NCBI RefSeq assembly: GCF_902168435.1
Contig: NZ_LR656172.1
Location: 1 to 64,000 of the forward strand
Origin: Bacillus marasmi
Lineage (GTDB): Bacteria; Bacillota; Bacilli; Bacillales; Cytobacillaceae
Direction: 5' to 3'
DNA: 64,000 bases
Positions 51,218-59,811 of this stretch are shown piece after piece (positions within the stretch are counted from its first letter, which is position 1; each line of letters starts with the position of its first letter). The notes under the pieces are model-generated. The model was not told the origin of the DNA. It saw only the letters and a list, made by a program, of their open reading frames with translations, and did no database searches. Made by a program: the position numbers and the translations under genes.

Positions 51218-51985
51218 GTGAATATTGAAGATTTAATTAGAAACTTGCTTAAAGAAATGATGCCTGTATTCAATCGGCGCGTAGTCATTTTTTTAAGCGG
51301 TGGATCCGTCAATGCTGAAATATTGTTAAAGCTAATGACTGATTTTCAATTCAATCATTGTGACATTGTCATGTCTGAAAGTGCGAGAGCCATTATTAAT
51401 GAAGCAGCCATTTCAAGTTTAAAGGGCCGTTTGGTCCACAACCATCAGGAATTAGAAGAAGCCATTACTACTGCGGATCTAATTCTCATTCCGATTTTAA
51501 CAAGAAACACGCTAGCAAAAGTTTCATTAGGGATAGCTGATAATCTTGTTACAACTGGAATTGCGCGGGCGATTATGATGAAAAAGGAAATCATAGCAGT
51601 CCGTGATAGCTATGATCCAAATAATGCAGTGAATATCGTAAATGAACTTGCTAAAAATCAATCCTATAATGACATGCTGTCAACGTATGAGCGAAAATTA
51701 CAATCATTTGGTTTGAAAATCGTTGATTTGTCCGAGTTTAAAGTTGTCGTCCAGAACAAGCTGAATCCAACAATTGTTGAACCCAACAAGATTGCTAGTT
51801 CAGTTCAAAAAGAAATAAAGCGAGAACATATCAATGAAGAAGTTATCAATTCTTCGATAATCTCAGTAGCAGATCTTAAGAGATATGGAAATCAAAAGAG
51901 AATTGCGGTTAAAACTGGAGCAATTATTACCCCTCTGGCAAATGACTATATTCGAACAAATGGGATTTCCCTCGTATTTAAATAA
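51218..51985 (+). CDS. BMC-associated flavoprotein-like protein
   Basis: The 255-residue protein begins with an amphipathic helix (NIEDLIRNLLKEMM) like an encapsulation peptide, then a flavoprotein (PPC-decarboxylase/dipicolinate synthase B-like) Rossmann domain: VVIFLSGGSVNAEILLKLMT, SADLILIPILTRNTLAKVS-type and LGIADNLVTTGIARAIMM. The C-terminus (VADLKRYGNQKRIAVKTGAI, ITPLANDYIRTNGISLVF) is a module I associate with other BMC enzymes. Such proteins occur in several glycyl-radical BMC loci, without proven activity. FMN binding and electron delivery are guesses. It starts at GTG 51218. Confidence 0.75.
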   Translation: MNIEDLIRNLLKEMMPVFNRRVVIFLSGGSVNAEILLKLMTDFQFNHCDIVMSESARAIINEAAISSLKGRLVHNHQELEEAITTADLILIPILTRNTLAKVSLGIADNLVTTGIARAIMMKKEIIAVRDSYDPNNAVNIVNELAKNQSYNDMLSTYERKLQSFGLKIVDLSEFKVVVQNKLNPTIVEPNKIASSVQKEIKREHINEEVINSSIISVADLKRYGNQKRIAVKTGAIITPLANDYIRTNGISLVFK

Positions 51986-52023
51986 GTAACCGACATAGAA
52001 CTTTGCAAAAGGAGGTAAAGATT

Positions 52024-53484
52024 ATGGATGTTATCGATAAGGATTTACAATCCATTCAAGAAACTAGATGCTTGATTTCAAAGGCGAAATTAGCTCAGAA
52101 ACAATATCAGTCCTTCTCACAAGAACAAATTGATACCATCATTGAAAAAATGGCAAAGGCTGCCGATGATGCCGCCGAGCGATTAGCAAAATTGGCATTT
52201 GAGGAAACCGGTTTTGGTAAGTGGCAGGACAAAGTCCTGAAAAATCAGTTTGCAAGCACAATCGTTTACAACAGAATTAAGGACATGAAAACGGTGGGAG
52301 TGCTTCAAGATGATAAGGAAAATAAAGTGTTGGAAGTTGCAGTTCCAGTTGGGATTATCGCAGGTTTGATTCCTTCTACAAATCCAACCTCAACAACAAT
52401 CTATAAGGCATTAATCGCATTAAAATCAGGAAATGCAATTATATTCTCACCTCATCCATCTGCGAAAAACTGTATTACTGAAACAGTAAAGGTTTTAAAT
52501 CAAGCAGCAATTGAGGCTGGCGCACCTGAAGGCTTAATTGGTTGTATGAATATCCTCACTCTACAAGGAACAAACGAGCTAATGAGCCATCGTGATACAT
52601 CGTTAATACTTGCAACAGGTGGAGAAGCAATGGTAAAAGCTGCGTACAGCTCTGGAACACCTGCCATTGGTGTAGGGCCCGGAAATGGACCGGCATTCAT
52701 TGAAAAAACCGCCAATTTTCAATTAGCCGTAAAGCGAATTATCGAAAGTAAAACGTTTGATAACGGTGTAATATGCGCTTCTGAACAATCGATTATTGTC
52801 GAGCGAGAGAGCAAAGATTCAGTTAAAGCTGAATTGAAAAAGCAAGGAGCATACTTCCTGTCACCGGAACAATCAGAAAAACTAGGTTCATTTTTACTAA
52901 GAGGAAACGGAACGATGAATCCGCAAATTGTTGGTAAAAGTGTTGAGACGATTGCAGCTATTGCCGGATTATCGATTCCTGAAGGAACTAAGGTGTTGAT
53001 TTCTGAACAAAAGACTGTCAGCATGAAAAACCCATATTCTCGTGAAAAGCTTGCACCAATTCTAGCGTTTTATGTTGAGGAAAATAAGGAAGCCGCGCTT
53101 CAGCGGTCAATTGAATTATTAATGAATGAAGGAAAAGGTCATTCGTTCATCATCCATACTGAAACTGAAGAAGTGGTGAAGGAATTTGCCTTGCAAGTGC
53201 CTGTTTCAAGAATGATGGTCAATACACCTGGTGCATTAGGTGGTATAGGTGGGACAACTAATCTATTCCCTGCCCTCACATTAGGCTGTGGTGCAATTGG
53301 AGGAAGCTCAACCTCTGATAATGTTGGACCGGAAAATCTATTAAACATTCGAAAAGTTTCCTACGGTGTGAAAGAATTAGCGGATTTAAAGGGTGGCAAT
53401 TCAGAAGCTAGTAATACTTTAAATCTATCAACTCAAAACGTAGAAGATCTAGTAAAAATGATACTACAACAACTTGCAGTTTAA
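52024..53484 (+). CDS. pduP: CoA-acylating aldehyde dehydrogenase (PduP/EutE-like)
   Basis: Oxidises the dehydratase product aldehyde to acyl-CoA with NAD. The 486-residue protein has the cofactor region PVGIIAGLIPSTNPTSTTIY, GSGPGNGPAF-like VGPGNGPAFIE and the catalytic Cys251 (NGVICASEQSI). The C-terminal NVEDLVKMILQQLAV after a Ser/Asn linker is a clear amphipathic helix of encapsulation-peptide type; many PduP have it at the N-terminus, while glycyl-radical BMC dehydrogenases often have it at the end. ATG 52024 follows AAAGGAGGT; the frame opens earlier at 52003 without a site. Confidence 0.94.
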   Translation: MDVIDKDLQSIQETRCLISKAKLAQKQYQSFSQEQIDTIIEKMAKAADDAAERLAKLAFEETGFGKWQDKVLKNQFASTIVYNRIKDMKTVGVLQDDKENKVLEVAVPVGIIAGLIPSTNPTSTTIYKALIALKSGNAIIFSPHPSAKNCITETVKVLNQAAIEAGAPEGLIGCMNILTLQGTNELMSHRDTSLILATGGEAMVKAAYSSGTPAIGVGPGNGPAFIEKTANFQLAVKRIIESKTFDNGVICASEQSIIVERESKDSVKAELKKQGAYFLSPEQSEKLGSFLLRGNGTMNPQIVGKSVETIAAIAGLSIPEGTKVLISEQKTVSMKNPYSREKLAPILAFYVEENKEAALQRSIELLMNEGKGHSFIIHTETEEVVKEFALQVPVSRMMVNTPGALGGIGGTTNLFPALTLGCGAIGGSSTSDNVGPENLLNIRKVSYGVKELADLKGGNSEASNTLNLSTQNVEDLVKMILQQLAV

Positions 53485-53521
53485 TTTAAGGGATAAATAA
53501 CTGAAAAGGGGTCCAAAGGAC

Positions 53522-53782
53522 ATGTTTCTAGCAAAAGTGATCGGCAGCGTTGTTTCCACCCAAAAAGTTGAAAAGCTTGTCGGTGGAAAACTGATGGTTA
53601 TTAAGACATTGGATGAAAAAAAGAGCTTAGTTGATGAGCCCGCAATGGTAGCCATTGACGCGGTTGGAGCTGGAGTTGGAGATGTTGTTCTTGTTGATTG
53701 GGGAGATTCCATATACGAGGATTCCAAACTTTCAGCGGACATGGCGATTGTTGGTATCGTTGATGAAATTCAAGTCGATTAA
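53522..53782 (+). CDS. BMC-P pentameric vertex protein (EutN/CcmL)
   Basis: The 86-residue protein caps the vertices of the shell. It has the EutN/CcmL pattern MFLAKVIGSVVSTQKVEKLV, GGKLMVIKTLDE, VAIDAVGAGVGDVVLVDWGD and the terminal AIVGIVDEIQVD. A single copy in the locus suggests one type of vertex. GGGGTCCAAAGGAC precedes the ATG. Confidence 0.95.
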   Translation: MFLAKVIGSVVSTQKVEKLVGGKLMVIKTLDEKKSLVDEPAMVAIDAVGAGVGDVVLVDWGDSIYEDSKLSADMAIVGIVDEIQVD

Positions 53783-53824
53783 TGATTATGCAGTAGACTG
53801 AAGAATTCGGAAAGGAGGACAGAT

Positions 53825-54964
53825 ATGGAACGCTTTTATATTAAGCCAGAAATATATTTCACCTCGAGTGCTCTCGAATATTTAACAACAATAGAAAGTG
53901 AGAGAGCACTAGTAATCACCGATCCATTTATGGTTCAGTCGGGATTTATAGACAAACTAACACAAGTGTTGGCAAGCAGCGTTAGCGAGTATGAAGTCTT
54001 TTCTAATATTAAACCGGATCCGCCAGTCGAAGTCGTGGCTGAAGGTGTATTGAAAATGCTTCATCTTAATCCGGAAATTGTCATAGCATTCGGCGGCGGG
54101 TCAACAATTGATGCTGCGAAAAGTATTATTGCGCTGGCTCAACAGTTACGAGGAGAAGGGATTAAGCCGAAATTAATTGCCATTCCAACTACAAGTGGGA
54201 CTGGTTCAGAGGTGACATCATTCTCAGTTATTACAGTTGGGGATAAAAAAGTCCCGATGATTGATGATAACTTAATCCCAGATGTGGCAATTTTAGATCC
54301 TCGATTTGTCACAACAGCGCCACCAATAATAACTGCTGATACTGGTATAGATGCTTTGACTCATGCGATTGAGGCGTATGTTTCAACTGGGGCATCTGAT
54401 TACACAGACGCTTTGGCGGAAAAGGCAGTACGGCTCATATTTGACTACTTGTTAACGGCTTATAAAGATGGATCAAATATCGTGGCCAGAGAAAAGATGC
54501 ATAATGCTTCATGTATTGCCGGTATGGCATTTACGAATGCTTATCTTGGAATTAATCATAGTATGGCCCACGCCTTAGGTGGAGGATTCCATATTTCACA
54601 CGGAAGAGCAAATGCAATTCTTCTCCCTTATGTCATTCGTTACAATGCAAATCTGGAAAGCGATATTGAAACGGAAACAGCAAAGCGATATGCGGAGCTT
54701 GCTAGAATTTTACACCTCCCTGCTTCATCCGTTTCCGAAGGTGTACATAGTTTAATCTATGCAGTCGAAATTTTACTAAAAGAGACGAAAACACCTTTAA
54801 CGATTAGCGAGTTGAACATTAGTCCGGAAGAATACCATCAAAAGCTAGAAAGCATGTGTGACAATGCACTCATGGACAAATGTACAGGTACTAACCCTCG
54901 TATTCCAACAAAAGATGATATCAGAAATATTTATCTAAATGCTTATGGAACACATTCAAAATAA
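53825..54964 (+). CDS. Iron-containing alcohol dehydrogenase (PduQ / 1,3-propanediol dehydrogenase type)
   Basis: Reduces the aldehyde to 1-propanol or 1,3-propanediol, regenerating NAD inside the compartment. The 379 residues show the GGGS cofactor motif (IAFGGGSTIDAAKS), the TTSGTGSEVT loop and iron ligands Asp and His in DTGIDALTHAIEAY, GINHSMAHALGG and FHISHGRANAIL. AAAGGAGGACAG precedes the ATG. The position between the vertex protein and GlpF fits a core enzyme. Confidence 0.94.
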   Translation: MERFYIKPEIYFTSSALEYLTTIESERALVITDPFMVQSGFIDKLTQVLASSVSEYEVFSNIKPDPPVEVVAEGVLKMLHLNPEIVIAFGGGSTIDAAKSIIALAQQLRGEGIKPKLIAIPTTSGTGSEVTSFSVITVGDKKVPMIDDNLIPDVAILDPRFVTTAPPIITADTGIDALTHAIEAYVSTGASDYTDALAEKAVRLIFDYLLTAYKDGSNIVAREKMHNASCIAGMAFTNAYLGINHSMAHALGGGFHISHGRANAILLPYVIRYNANLESDIETETAKRYAELARILHLPASSVSEGVHSLIYAVEILLKETKTPLTISELNISPEEYHQKLESMCDNALMDKCTGTNPRIPTKDDIRNIYLNAYGTHSK

Positions 54965-54980
54965 GAAAGGGTAGGTTCTG

Positions 54981-55820
54981 ATGAAAGACAAAATTTGGGG
55001 AGAATGTATTGCGGAATTTATCGGTACTTTTGTACTAATCTTTATCGGAGTTGGGGCAGTTGCGTCTATGGTAACAACGGGTGTAACTGTAACATTTTGG
55101 GAACTTTCGATCGTTTGGGGGCTCGCTGTTACTATAGCAATCTATATTGCTGGCTTTGTCTCAGGTGCTCATATTAACCCGGCAGTTACAATTGGTGTAG
55201 CAGTTTGGGGCGGTTTTAGTTGGAAAAAGGTAGGCCCATATATTATTTCGCAGATTTTGGGAGCGTTCTTCGCTGCTTCTGCAGTCTATTATCTTTATCG
55301 AGATGCCATTAGCTTGTTTGAAAGTAACCAAGGAATTACTAGAGCCTCAGAAAGCGGTGTAGCCTCCGCTGGGATTTTCAGTACCTTTCCAGCACAATAT
55401 TTATCTCTTTTTGAAGCGTTTATGGTGGAAATGTCCATCACAGCCTTGTTGCTTTTGGTCATTTTTGCAGTAACTGACGCAGCAAATGGTGGTGCCCCGC
55501 AAGCTGGGTTACCTGCAGTTGCTATTGGTGTCACAATCGCAATTTGTGGACTTGCATTTGGTCCGCTAACAGGTTTCGCTATGAATCCAGCCCGTGATCT
55601 TGGTCCAAGAATCTTCGTACTTTTAGCTGGATGGAACACAGATGCAATTGGACCAAATATGTATGGCCTCATTGTTCCAATATTTGGACCTATCGTCGGC
55701 GGCATTTTGGGTGGAGCCATTTATAAAAAATTGATTGCCCCAAGTTTCAATGTGAAAACAGGTGGTACCGATAATACTGGTGATGGTACCGACAAAGGTC
55801 ATCATAAAAGCGTTGCATAA
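54981..55820 (+). CDS. glpF: Glycerol/diol uptake facilitator (MIP family)
   Basis: A 279-residue aquaglyceroporin with six membrane helices and both NPA boxes (GAHINPAVTIG and GFAMNPARDLGPR). The Asp after the second NPAR is typical of glycerol-conducting channels, not water-only aquaporins. A hydrophilic Gly/Thr/Asp tail of 25 residues follows. Its presence in the operon says the substrate is glycerol or a similar small polyol such as 1,2-propanediol. AGAAAGGG precedes the ATG; a stem-loop follows the stop. Confidence 0.93.
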   Translation: MKDKIWGECIAEFIGTFVLIFIGVGAVASMVTTGVTVTFWELSIVWGLAVTIAIYIAGFVSGAHINPAVTIGVAVWGGFSWKKVGPYIISQILGAFFAASAVYYLYRDAISLFESNQGITRASESGVASAGIFSTFPAQYLSLFEAFMVEMSITALLLLVIFAVTDAANGGAPQAGLPAVAIGVTIAICGLAFGPLTGFAMNPARDLGPRIFVLLAGWNTDAIGPNMYGLIVPIFGPIVGGILGGAIYKKLIAPSFNVKTGGTDNTGDGTDKGHHKSVA

Positions 55821-55826
55821 AAAAAC

Positions 55827-55851
55827 AAGAGATTCGGGAAAAATCTCTTGC
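55827..55851 (+). other. Hairpin between glpF and the glycyl radical enzyme gene
   Basis: CAAGAGATT and AATCTCTTG form a perfect nine-pair stem around a seven-base loop; the downstream stretch is A-rich, not T-rich. It may be a weak terminator or a processing point that lets the enzyme mRNA accumulate separately. The 147 bases after it are AT-rich and may hold a further promoter. Confidence 0.65.
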
Positions 55852-55998
55852 AAAAATTCGATATACATCAAAAAAATACAATAATTATCAATCTATATAA
55901 TACAAAATCACGTTTATTTTGTAAAGGTTACACATGTTTCTTTTAACTAAAATAATCTATGAAACTACTAATATATTGTTCTGAGAGGAGCTATTTAT

Positions 55999-58536
55999 AT
56001 GCAAAGCCAGTCTTCTACACGTATTCAGAAATTAATTGATGGTTTATATTCAGTTACACCGGAGATTGAAGCAGAAAGAGCAGTCCTTATTACAGAATCA
56101 TTTAAACAAACAGAAGCTCAGCCAATGGTGATCAGAAGAGCTAAAGCTTTAGAAAACATCCTTACAAAAATGAAAATTGTCATTCGTGATAATGAATTAA
56201 TCGTTGGTAACTTAACGACTAAACCGCGTGCGGCATCGATTTTCCCTGAGTTCTCCAATAAATGGCTAGAAGCGGAATTTGAAACACTAGCAAAACGTAC
56301 TGGTGATGTTTTCTTAATTTCAGAGGAAACAAAAACACAGCTCCGTGAAGTCTTTAAATATTGGAATGGAAAAACAACGAATGAACTCGCTACAGAATTA
56401 ATGCTTCCGGAAACAATTGAAGCGATGAACGCTAACGTATTTACAGTTGGAAACTATTACTTTAATGGTGTAGGCCATATTAGTGTTGATTATGTAAAGG
56501 TTTTAGAAAAAGGTTTTAATGGCATTATTCAGGATGCAGAAGAGGCAAAGGCTAAGCTTGGAAAAGGCGATCCAGAAGCCATTAAAAAAGGACACTTCCT
56601 TGATGCCGTAATGATTACTGCAAAAGCCGTCATTCGTTTCGCACAGCGTTTTGCTGAGGAGGCAAGAGCTTTAGCATCTCAGACCTCTGACCCAGTTCGC
56701 ATCAAGGAATTATACCAGATTGCTAGCATTTGCGAAAAAGTACCTGCAAATCCAGCTGGAAACTTCCAGGAAGCTTTACAATCATTCTGGTTTGTACAGT
56801 CCGTAATCCAAATTGAATCAAACGGACATTCTATCTCACCAATGCGTTTTGATCAGTACTTATATCCTTATTATAAAAATGATCTTACAAATGGCATTTT
56901 GGACGAGACTGGGGCACAAGAGCTTCTTGACTGCCTATGGGTAAAATTTAACGATGTCAACAAAGTTCGTGATGAGGGTTCTACAAAAGCGTTTGGTGGA
57001 TATCCAATGTTCCAAAACTTAATTGTTGGTGGTCAAACCCCTGATGGATTAGATGCGACGAATGAATTATCATATGCTTGTTTGGAAGCAACAGCACACA
57101 CAAAATTACCGCAGCCGTCCATTTCCATTCGATATTGGAACAAAACTCCTGAGGAATTAATGCTTAAGGCAGCTGAAGTCACTCGATTAGGATTAGGTAT
57201 GCCAGCTTATTATAATGATGAAGTTGTGATTCCTTCATTAGTAAGCCGCGGTATTTCACTAAGAGATGCAAGGGATTACGGTATTATCGGATGTGTTGAA
57301 CCGCAAAAGGGCGGAAAAACAGAAGGCTGGCATGATGCAGCATTTTTCAATATGGCTAAGGTGTTGGAACTTACCATTAATAACGGCTTCATTGATGGAA
57401 AACAACTTGGACCTGTAACGGGTGATGTAACTACATTCATAACCTTTGATCAATTCCTTGAAGCCTATCAGACACAAATGGAGTACTTCGTAAAACTCCT
57501 CATTAATGCCGATAACTGCGTTGACCTTGCCCACGGCGAAAGAGCACCACTGCCATTCCTTTCATCTATGGTAGATGATTGTATATCTGCAGGTAAATCT
57601 CTACAAGATGGTGGAGCTCATTATAACTTCACTGGACCTCAGGGCGTAGGTGTAGCAAATGTTGGTGACTCTCTGATGGCAGTGAAACAATTTGTATTTG
57701 ATGAGAAGAAACTTACTTTTGCACAATTAAAACAAGCACTGGATACAAACTTCGGGTCTTGCGAAAATGTTCCAGTCCAAAATAAGAATAATCTCGATCT
57801 AAATAATTTAACAAGTGATATGTTAGTTGAAGTCATTAAGCAGCTATTGTTAGAAGGCAAAAATATTAACATGGAACAATTAAAAAATTGTACTCCAAAC
57901 CTTAAAGCGGATGGAGGCACAAAAGCAAGCGATGGTGAATACCTTCGTCACATGCTAGAAAACGGGGCTCCTAAGTTTGGTAATGATATCGACGAGGTTG
58001 ATGAATTAGCTCGTGAAGCGGCGTTAATCTACTGTCGTGAAGTGGAGAAGTATACAAATCCACGTGGAGGTACATTCCAACCAGGTCTATATCCAGTTTC
58101 TGCTAACGTTCCAATGGGTGCTGCTACAGGTGCTACCCCAGATGGACGTAAAGCGGGTGTGGCTCTAGCTGACGGTGTATCCCCTGTTTCAGGAAGAGAC
58201 CAAAATGGCCCAACAGCAGCAATCAACTCGATTGCAAAATTGGATCACCACATCGCTTCCAATGGTACATTGTTTAACCAAAAGTTCCACCCATCAGCTC
58301 TAGAAGGAAGAAGTGGATTAGAAAACCTATCAGCACTTGTTAGAAGCTACTTCGACCAAAAAGGTATGCATGTTCAGTTTAATGTTATCAACCGTGAAGT
58401 ATTACTTGATGCACAGAAAAATCCTGATAAATACAAGAACCTAGTTGTACGTGTAGCAGGATATAGTGCACATTTCACATCACTGGATAAAACAATCCAA
58501 GATGACATCATCAGAAGAACTGAACAATCATTCTAA
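55999..58536 (+). CDS. Glycyl radical diol (glycerol / 1,2-propanediol) dehydratase
   Basis: A B12-independent dehydratase of 845 residues. The thiyl Cys432 and Glu434 (IIGCVEPQ), glycyl radical Gly821 (RVAGYSAHF) and substrate residues His160 (GVGHISVDY), His277-Ser278 (NGHSIS) and Asp446 (EGWHDAAFF) correspond to those of Clostridium butyricum glycerol dehydratase (787 aa, Cys433, Gly763). The choline-lyase pattern is absent. An insertion of about 58 residues (588-645) with an amphipathic helix LTSDMLVEVIKQLLLEG lies between the barrel and the C-terminal part and accounts for the extra length. GAGAGGAG precedes ATG 55999. Glycerol versus propanediol cannot be settled from sequence alone. 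Confidence 0.95.
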   Translation: MQSQSSTRIQKLIDGLYSVTPEIEAERAVLITESFKQTEAQPMVIRRAKALENILTKMKIVIRDNELIVGNLTTKPRAASIFPEFSNKWLEAEFETLAKRTGDVFLISEETKTQLREVFKYWNGKTTNELATELMLPETIEAMNANVFTVGNYYFNGVGHISVDYVKVLEKGFNGIIQDAEEAKAKLGKGDPEAIKKGHFLDAVMITAKAVIRFAQRFAEEARALASQTSDPVRIKELYQIASICEKVPANPAGNFQEALQSFWFVQSVIQIESNGHSISPMRFDQYLYPYYKNDLTNGILDETGAQELLDCLWVKFNDVNKVRDEGSTKAFGGYPMFQNLIVGGQTPDGLDATNELSYACLEATAHTKLPQPSISIRYWNKTPEELMLKAAEVTRLGLGMPAYYNDEVVIPSLVSRGISLRDARDYGIIGCVEPQKGGKTEGWHDAAFFNMAKVLELTINNGFIDGKQLGPVTGDVTTFITFDQFLEAYQTQMEYFVKLLINADNCVDLAHGERAPLPFLSSMVDDCISAGKSLQDGGAHYNFTGPQGVGVANVGDSLMAVKQFVFDEKKLTFAQLKQALDTNFGSCENVPVQNKNNLDLNNLTSDMLVEVIKQLLLEGKNINMEQLKNCTPNLKADGGTKASDGEYLRHMLENGAPKFGNDIDEVDELAREAALIYCREVEKYTNPRGGTFQPGLYPVSANVPMGAATGATPDGRKAGVALADGVSPVSGRDQNGPTAAINSIAKLDHHIASNGTLFNQKFHPSALEGRSGLENLSALVRSYFDQKGMHVQFNVINREVLLDAQKNPDKYKNLVVRVAGYSAHFTSLDKTIQDDIIRRTEQSF

Positions 58537-58546
58537 TAACACTTCA

Positions 58547-58584
58547 AAAATAGGAGAAGGAATTAGCTTCTCCTATTTTTCTTA
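58547..58584 (+). terminator. Terminator after the dehydratase gene
   Basis: AATAGGAGAAG pairs with CTTCTCCTATT around GAATTAG, followed by TTTCTT. It separates the dehydratase from its activase gene. Confidence 0.88.
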
Positions 58585-58619
58585 AAAGCTGTGTTATAAC
58601 TGAATGTTGGATGCCCTGC

Positions 58620-58830
58620 GTTTGTAATTAACGGGAGGATTTCCGGTTAATTTTAAAAATATCCAAATTTTCTTCTAAATAAGGGAAGCATTTCCGCTTA
58701 TTTGATAAAAATCATTGGATTTGGCCTTGTTTTGAGGATATAAGCGGAATTCCTCCGCTTATATCGGCTTCTTAAGGGACCACTTTATAGATTAACGGGA
58801 AATTCTCCGCTTATTACGTCGCAAACTTAC
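58620..58830. repeat. 52/60-bp hairpin repeats (AAGCGGAA family), 4 units
   Basis: TTAACGGGAGGATTTCCGGTTAA, ATAAGGGAAGCATTTCCGCTTAT, ATAAGCGGAATTCCTCCGCTTAT and TTAACGGGAAATTCTCCGCTTAT are near-palindromes starting near 58628, 58680, 58740 and 58792 (steps 52, 60, 52). They fill the gap between dehydratase and activase genes; no ORF is supported. Confidence 0.8.
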
Positions 58831-58893
58831 ACGAAAATCAACAATGAATGATAACTGAGCTTTCATTAAAGCCGATAAAGGAGACAGAATATA

Positions 58894-59811
58894 ATGGAAA
58901 CAAGCGTGCCAACAAAAGGGATTGTCTTTGATATCCAGAGATTTTCTGTACATGATGGGCCCGGAATTCGCTCACTTGTATTTCTGAAAGGCTGTCCGCT
59001 TCGTTGCAGATGGTGCAGCAATCCAGAAAGCCAAAAAAAAGACAAACAAATCATGTTCATAGATAAAAATTGTATTCACTGCGGAAAATGTGTAGAAGTA
59101 TGCCCGCAAAATGCAATTAGTTTCAACCCTACGTTTTCGATAGACACTAGCAAATGTGATCTATGTGGTAAATGCGTGGATATTTGTTATAGCAAAGCCT
59201 TAAATATGACAGGCGAATTACACAGTGTCGCTGAAGTAATTAAAGTCCTGAAAAAAGACAATATTCATTACCGCCGTTCCGGTGGCGGAATTACCTTATC
59301 CGGTGGAGAACCATTGTTTCAATCTGAATTTGCAAAAGAACTCTTGAAAGAATGCAAAGCCCAAGGCTGGCATACGGCAATTGAAACGACCGCTTACACT
59401 AGTAAACAAACGTTGGCAGAAGTTTTACCATGGTTAGATTTAGTATTATTAGATATAAAGCATACGAATAAAGAAAAACATGTGGAATACACAGGTAAGT
59501 CCAACGAACGAATATTAGAGAATGCTAGATTTATCGGAGAATTCGGTGTTCCCATTATTATACGAGTACCAGTTATTCCAGGCTTTAATAACGAGATTTC
59601 CGAAATTGAAGAGATTTCAAGATTTGCAAAAAGCATTAATGGAGTAAAAGAAGTCCATCTACTACCATACCATCGACTAGGTGAAAATAAATATAACTAT
59701 CTAGAATATGAATACAGACTAAAAGGAATCGAGCCACCCGAAAGAGAAGACATGAGAATCCTAAAAGAAACAGTAGAAAAAATAGGAATGCAATGCAAAA
59801 TAGGTGGTTAG
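58894..59811 (+). CDS. Glycyl radical enzyme activase
   Basis: A radical-SAM enzyme that installs the glycyl radical on the dehydratase. The 305 residues include the SAM cluster motif FLKGCPLRCRWCSNPES (CxxxCxxC) and two ferredoxin-like 4Fe-4S motifs (CIHCGKCVEVCP and CDLCGKCVDIC), as in the activases of diol dehydratase, benzylsuccinate synthase and choline lyase. The GGITLSGGEPLFQ motif binds SAM. It is separated from the dehydratase by a terminator and a repeat array, so it probably has its own promoter. AAAGGAGAC precedes the ATG. The stop is followed at once by a class 2 element. Confidence 0.95.
   Translation: METSVPTKGIVFDIQRFSVHDGPGIRSLVFLKGCPLRCRWCSNPESQKKDKQIMFIDKNCIHCGKCVEVCPQNAISFNPTFSIDTSKCDLCGKCVDICYSKALNMTGELHSVAEVIKVLKKDNIHYRRSGGGITLSGGEPLFQSEFAKELLKECKAQGWHTAIETTAYTSKQTLAEVLPWLDLVLLDIKHTNKEKHVEYTGKSNERILENARFIGEFGVPIIIRVPVIPGFNNEISEIEEISRFAKSINGVKEVHLLPYHRLGENKYNYLEYEYRLKGIEPPEREDMRILKETVEKIGMQCKIGG

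Noticed and set aside
55999-58536. Choline trimethylamine-lyase (CutC) as identity of the glycyl radical enzyme
   Set aside because: Substrate residues and overall motifs follow the diol dehydratase pattern, the operon has GlpF, and there are no choline-specific genes.
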